From Roseivirga sp. UBA7431 (GTDB lineage: Bacteria; Bacteroidota; Bacteroidia; Cytophagales; Cyclobacteriaceae), in contig DLQN01000109.1 in NCBI GenBank assembly GCA_002477595.1, positions 1 to 18,725 on the forward strand: a stretch of 18,725 nt of DNA. The letters run 5' to 3'. The position numbers were made by a program, and so were the translations under genes. Shown here piece by piece: positions 16,288 to 18,725 of the stretch. Below the pieces are notes generated by a model that saw nothing but the letters and a program-made list of their open reading frames with translations, had not been told where the DNA came from and did no database searches. How positions within the stretch are numbered: the first letter of the stretch is position 1; each line of letters opens with the position of its first letter.

Positions 16288-18117
16288 ATGGATAGAAATC
16301 AGACCATTGGTCTTGTTTTAATAGCAGTAATACTCATTGTATACTCATTAGTCTTTAGGCCTCCTTCGCAAGAAGAACCTTTAGAATTTGCAGATACGGC
16401 TACTGTTGAACAAGTAAACCCAGGGACTCCGGTACAGGAAACCCAACCAACAGAGATTATCGATCAGTCAGAAAATGCATCTGAGCTTTCATCTAAGTTT
16501 GGACCATTTGCTACTGCAATGCAAGGCGAAGAGCAATCTTTCGTCATTGAAACTGAAAAAGCGAAATATACCTTCTCCAATAAGGGCGGTAGAATTCAGG
16601 CAGTCGATCTGACGGAATATTTAACGTTTGATAAGAAACCATTAATTCTTTTTGACGAAACTACTGCACAGCAGGCACTGAACATCGTCACTACGAAAGG
16701 TATCATTGACCTTAACTCGCTATACTTTAGCACGAACAGTTCAAACAAAACTGTCTCTGCCAACGGCACTACAACCGTTAAGTTTGTCGCGAATTTAGGA
16801 GATGGTAGCTCCGTAGAAAAGACTTACACTATCAGTTCTGAGAAGTATGATTTAGACTATCAGATAAAGATAAACGGACTGCGCAATAGCATTATCAGTG
16901 ATGATGCCACACTCGTGTGGTCAGATACAATGAAGCGATTCGAGAAGAATCTAGAAGATGCAAGAAACAAAACAACGCTTCGATATTTTACACTCTCCGA
17001 AGACTCTGATAATTTATCTGCAACGTCTAAAGACCCTCAGAGAGAAATAATTACTGACACAGTGAAGTGGCTAAGTTTCTCACAGAAATTCTTCAACTCA
17101 GGGATCATTTCTGAAAAGGGTTTTACAGGAGCTACCATAGGTTCTACACCAGGTTTAGATTCAGCGACTGTCAAGTCTGGGTTAATGGAGTTGTCAATGC
17201 CTATTACCGATTTGTATGAAGGTGCCAACCTAAGATACTATTTCGGCCCAAATAGCTACAAGGGACTTAAGGAGGTTACTGAAGGTTATGAAGACAACGT
17301 TTACATGGGCTACAAGCTAGTCAGCTGGGTAAACAAGTACATTATTGTTGAATTATTCGGCTTCCTTGAAAAGTACATTAGCAACTATGGAGTGATTATT
17401 ATGATCATTGTATTGCTAGTGAAATTAGCACTGTTCCCGCTATCTAGAAAGTCTTATCTCTCTATGGCAAAAATGAAGGCGCTAAAGCCGGAACTAGATG
17501 CAATGAAAGAAAAACTGGGTGGTGATGCTCAGAAAATGCAGCAAGAGCAGATGAAGCTCTACAGACAAGTTGGAGTGAATCCGATTAGTGGGTGTATTCC
17601 ATTGGTACTTCAAATGCCGATCTTGTTTGCCATGTTCTTCTTCTTCCCTAACTCAATTGAGTTAAGACAGCAGTCATTCTTATGGGCAACTGACCTTTCG
17701 ACTTATGATGTATTGATAAACCTACCTTTCACTATCCCTTTTTACGGATCGCACGTTAGTGGATTTACTTTACTCATGACGCTTTCTACGCTGCTTTACA
17801 CTTGGTCAAACAATCAGGTGAGTTCTGTTCAAGGTCCTATGAAGAGCATTGGATATTTCATGCCAATCATTTTCATGTTTGTACTAAACAGCTACTCTTC
17901 AGGTTTGAGTTTCTATTACTTCGTTTCCAACATTATTACTTTTGGTCAGCAAACGCTTATCAGGAGATTTGTAGATGAAGATAAAATCAGGGCTACGCTG
18001 GAAGAAAACAAGAAGAAGAATGTGAACAAAAAGAAATCAAAATTCGCGTCACGACTTGAAGATGCAATGAAGGCAAGTCAAGAAGCGCAGCGCCAAAAAC
18101 AGAAAGGCAAAAAATAA
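16288..18117 (+). CDS. yidC: Membrane protein insertase YidC
   Basis: YidC inserts and folds inner-membrane proteins, alone or with Sec. The 609-aa chain has the five-domain layout of Gram-negative YidC. There is an N-terminal anchor helix (about 6-23), a Pro/Glu/Gln-rich linker, and a large periplasmic P1 domain (about 85-340). The conserved five-helix core (about 350-560) includes the amphipathic loop S-M-A-K-M-K-A-L-K-P-E-L and N-P-I-S-G-C-I-P-L-V-L-Q-M-P-I. A Lys-rich cytosolic tail (about 565-609) may contact ribosomes. The groove position of E. coli R366 is K379 here, keeping the positive charge. The gene follows pyrG by 11 bases and ends in a strong terminator. The SRP RNA gene of the same pathway is at 5513. 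Confidence 0.97.
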   Translation: MDRNQTIGLVLIAVILIVYSLVFRPPSQEEPLEFADTATVEQVNPGTPVQETQPTEIIDQSENASELSSKFGPFATAMQGEEQSFVIETEKAKYTFSNKGGRIQAVDLTEYLTFDKKPLILFDETTAQQALNIVTTKGIIDLNSLYFSTNSSNKTVSANGTTTVKFVANLGDGSSVEKTYTISSEKYDLDYQIKINGLRNSIISDDATLVWSDTMKRFEKNLEDARNKTTLRYFTLSEDSDNLSATSKDPQREIITDTVKWLSFSQKFFNSGIISEKGFTGATIGSTPGLDSATVKSGLMELSMPITDLYEGANLRYYFGPNSYKGLKEVTEGYEDNVYMGYKLVSWVNKYIIVELFGFLEKYISNYGVIIMIIVLLVKLALFPLSRKSYLSMAKMKALKPELDAMKEKLGGDAQKMQQEQMKLYRQVGVNPISGCIPLVLQMPILFAMFFFFPNSIELRQQSFLWATDLSTYDVLINLPFTIPFYGSHVSGFTLLMTLSTLLYTWSNNQVSSVQGPMKSIGYFMPIIFMFVLNSYSSGLSFYYFVSNIITFGQQTLIRRFVDEDKIRATLEENKKKNVNKKKSKFASRLEDAMKASQEAQRQKQKGKK

Positions 18118-18118
18118 T

Positions 18119-18146
18119 AAAAAAGGAGGCTTAAGCCTCCTTTTTT
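18119..18146 (+). terminator. Intrinsic terminator of pyrG-yidC
   Basis: A perfect 28-base palindrome: six A, GGAGGC, loop TTAA, GCCTCC, six T. It begins one base after the yidC stop codon. By symmetry it could also stop transcription from the right. Confidence 0.93.
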
Positions 18147-18262
18147 ATTTACACCAAGGGAAATTTACATTTAGTATCTTGTGGTTTAAACACTAGAAAT
18201 ACAGATTGAAAATTAGCTAATCAAGCCGTTGTACCATCGCATTATACTTTCGACTAAACTTC

Positions 18263-18270
18263 TATCTTTG
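18263..18270 (+). promoter_or_regulatory. -7 element of the UPF0173 gene
   Basis: TATCTTTG fits TAnnTTTG and lies 36 bases before the ATG at 18307. The only nearby TTG (18229-18231) is too far away to be its -33 box. Confidence 0.5.
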
Positions 18271-18306
18271 TACGGTATACGTCAACCCAACAAAACCGAT
18301 CTATAA

Positions 18307-18725
18307 ATGAAATTTACCTTCTTTGGACACTCTTCCTTTTTAGTTGAGACAATGGGTAAAAAACTACTCTTTGATCCGTTCATTACTCCTAATGAGTTGG
18401 CTAAAGAAATCAATGTAGATGCAATCAAGCCAGATTATATTTTATTGAGTCATGGGCATGCCGATCATGTAGCTGACGTTGAAAGAATTTACGAAAACTC
18501 GGAGGCGACTATCATTTCAAACTACGAGGTAGTTGGCTGGTTTGGGGCAAAGAGCCTTGAAAGAGGACACCCAATGAATCACGGTGGCTCATGGGAATTC
18601 GATTTTGGTACGGTAAAACTTGTAAATGCAGTTCATTCAAGCTCTATGCCTGATGGTAGCTACGGAGGAAATCCAGTTGGTATTATTGTAAAAAATACCG
18701 AAGGCTGTTTCTACTATGCCGGTGA
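18307..18725 (+). CDS. UPF0173-type metal-dependent hydrolase, 5' part only
   Basis: The first 139 residues of a metallo-beta-lactamase-fold protein are visible; the right edge cuts the gene. The metal motif H-G-H-A-D-H is at 49-54, H110 (N-A-V-H-S-S-S) is the next ligand, and N-H-G-G (91-94) is typical of the UPF0173/YtkL-like group. The ATG at 18307 begins the usual M-K-F-T-F-F-G-H-S-S-F-L. Members of this group are cytosolic and their substrate is generally not established. It is separated from yidC by a terminator and has its own -7 element, so it begins a new unit. Confidence 0.93.
   Translation, partial: MKFTFFGHSSFLVETMGKKLLFDPFITPNELAKEINVDAIKPDYILLSHGHADHVADVERIYENSEATIISNYEVVGWFGAKSLERGHPMNHGGSWEFDFGTVKLVNAVHSSSMPDGSYGGNPVGIIVKNTEGCFYYAG

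Overview
The window looks like ordinary chromosome from a Bacteroidota bacterium, most likely a free-living Cytophagales-type species. Three things point there. The genes are Bacteroidota-style: a BamA-like protein ending in Phe, a fused alpha/beta 2-oxoacid dehydrogenase E1, a Cytophagales-style ECF sigma/anti-sigma pair, and a short SSB. Shine-Dalgarno sequences are nearly absent. The Bacteroidota promoter element TAnnTTTG recurs just upstream of several genes and of one RNA gene. Both edges cut a gene. No phage, insertion sequence, integrase or CRISPR signal was found, and no tRNA or rRNA gene was recognised.

Layout. 1-1273: the C-terminal half of an outer-membrane BamA/TamA-type barrel (+). 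It converges, with a 4-base overlap, on a branched-chain-type 2-oxoacid dehydrogenase E1 fusion (1270-3375, -). 3376-3538 is a divergent regulatory region with two -7 elements and a 20-bp imperfect palindrome. 3539-5260: hemF, a PAP2 lipid phosphatase and an 85-aa unknown, joined by overlapping stop/start codons. 5261-5654: a mostly non-coding stretch holding the SRP RNA gene (ffs) with its own promoter. 5655-6446: a glycerol-facilitator-type aquaporin. 6606-6944: a short SSB (-) with its terminator, divergent from a small zinc-ribbon protein (7143-7505) and a lipoprotein (7571-8368). 8390-9352: an unplaced cysteine-hydrolase-like protein (-). 9529-11138: a small transaldolase, an 88-aa unknown and FtsE, tightly packed. 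11143-12253: anti-sigma and ECF sigma (-). 12366-14506: a CCA-adding enzyme and a secreted TPR protein as one unit with promoter and terminator (-). 14663-18117: pyrG and yidC, with promoter and terminator (+). 18307-end: a truncated UPF0173 metal hydrolase.

Many genes serve the cell core: envelope assembly (BamA-like, YidC, SRP RNA, FtsE, PAP2), haem synthesis (HemF), tRNA 3'-end maturation (Cca), CTP supply (PyrG) and central carbon metabolism (E1, transaldolase, GlpF). SRP RNA and YidC act in the same membrane-protein insertion route but lie about 11 kb apart.

I found no clear new multi-gene system. The most open items are the cytosolic-looking cysteine-hydrolase protein at 8390-9352, the ssb/zinc-ribbon divergent region with phased TTGTAA repeats, and the small unknowns embedded in the hemF and ftsE operons.
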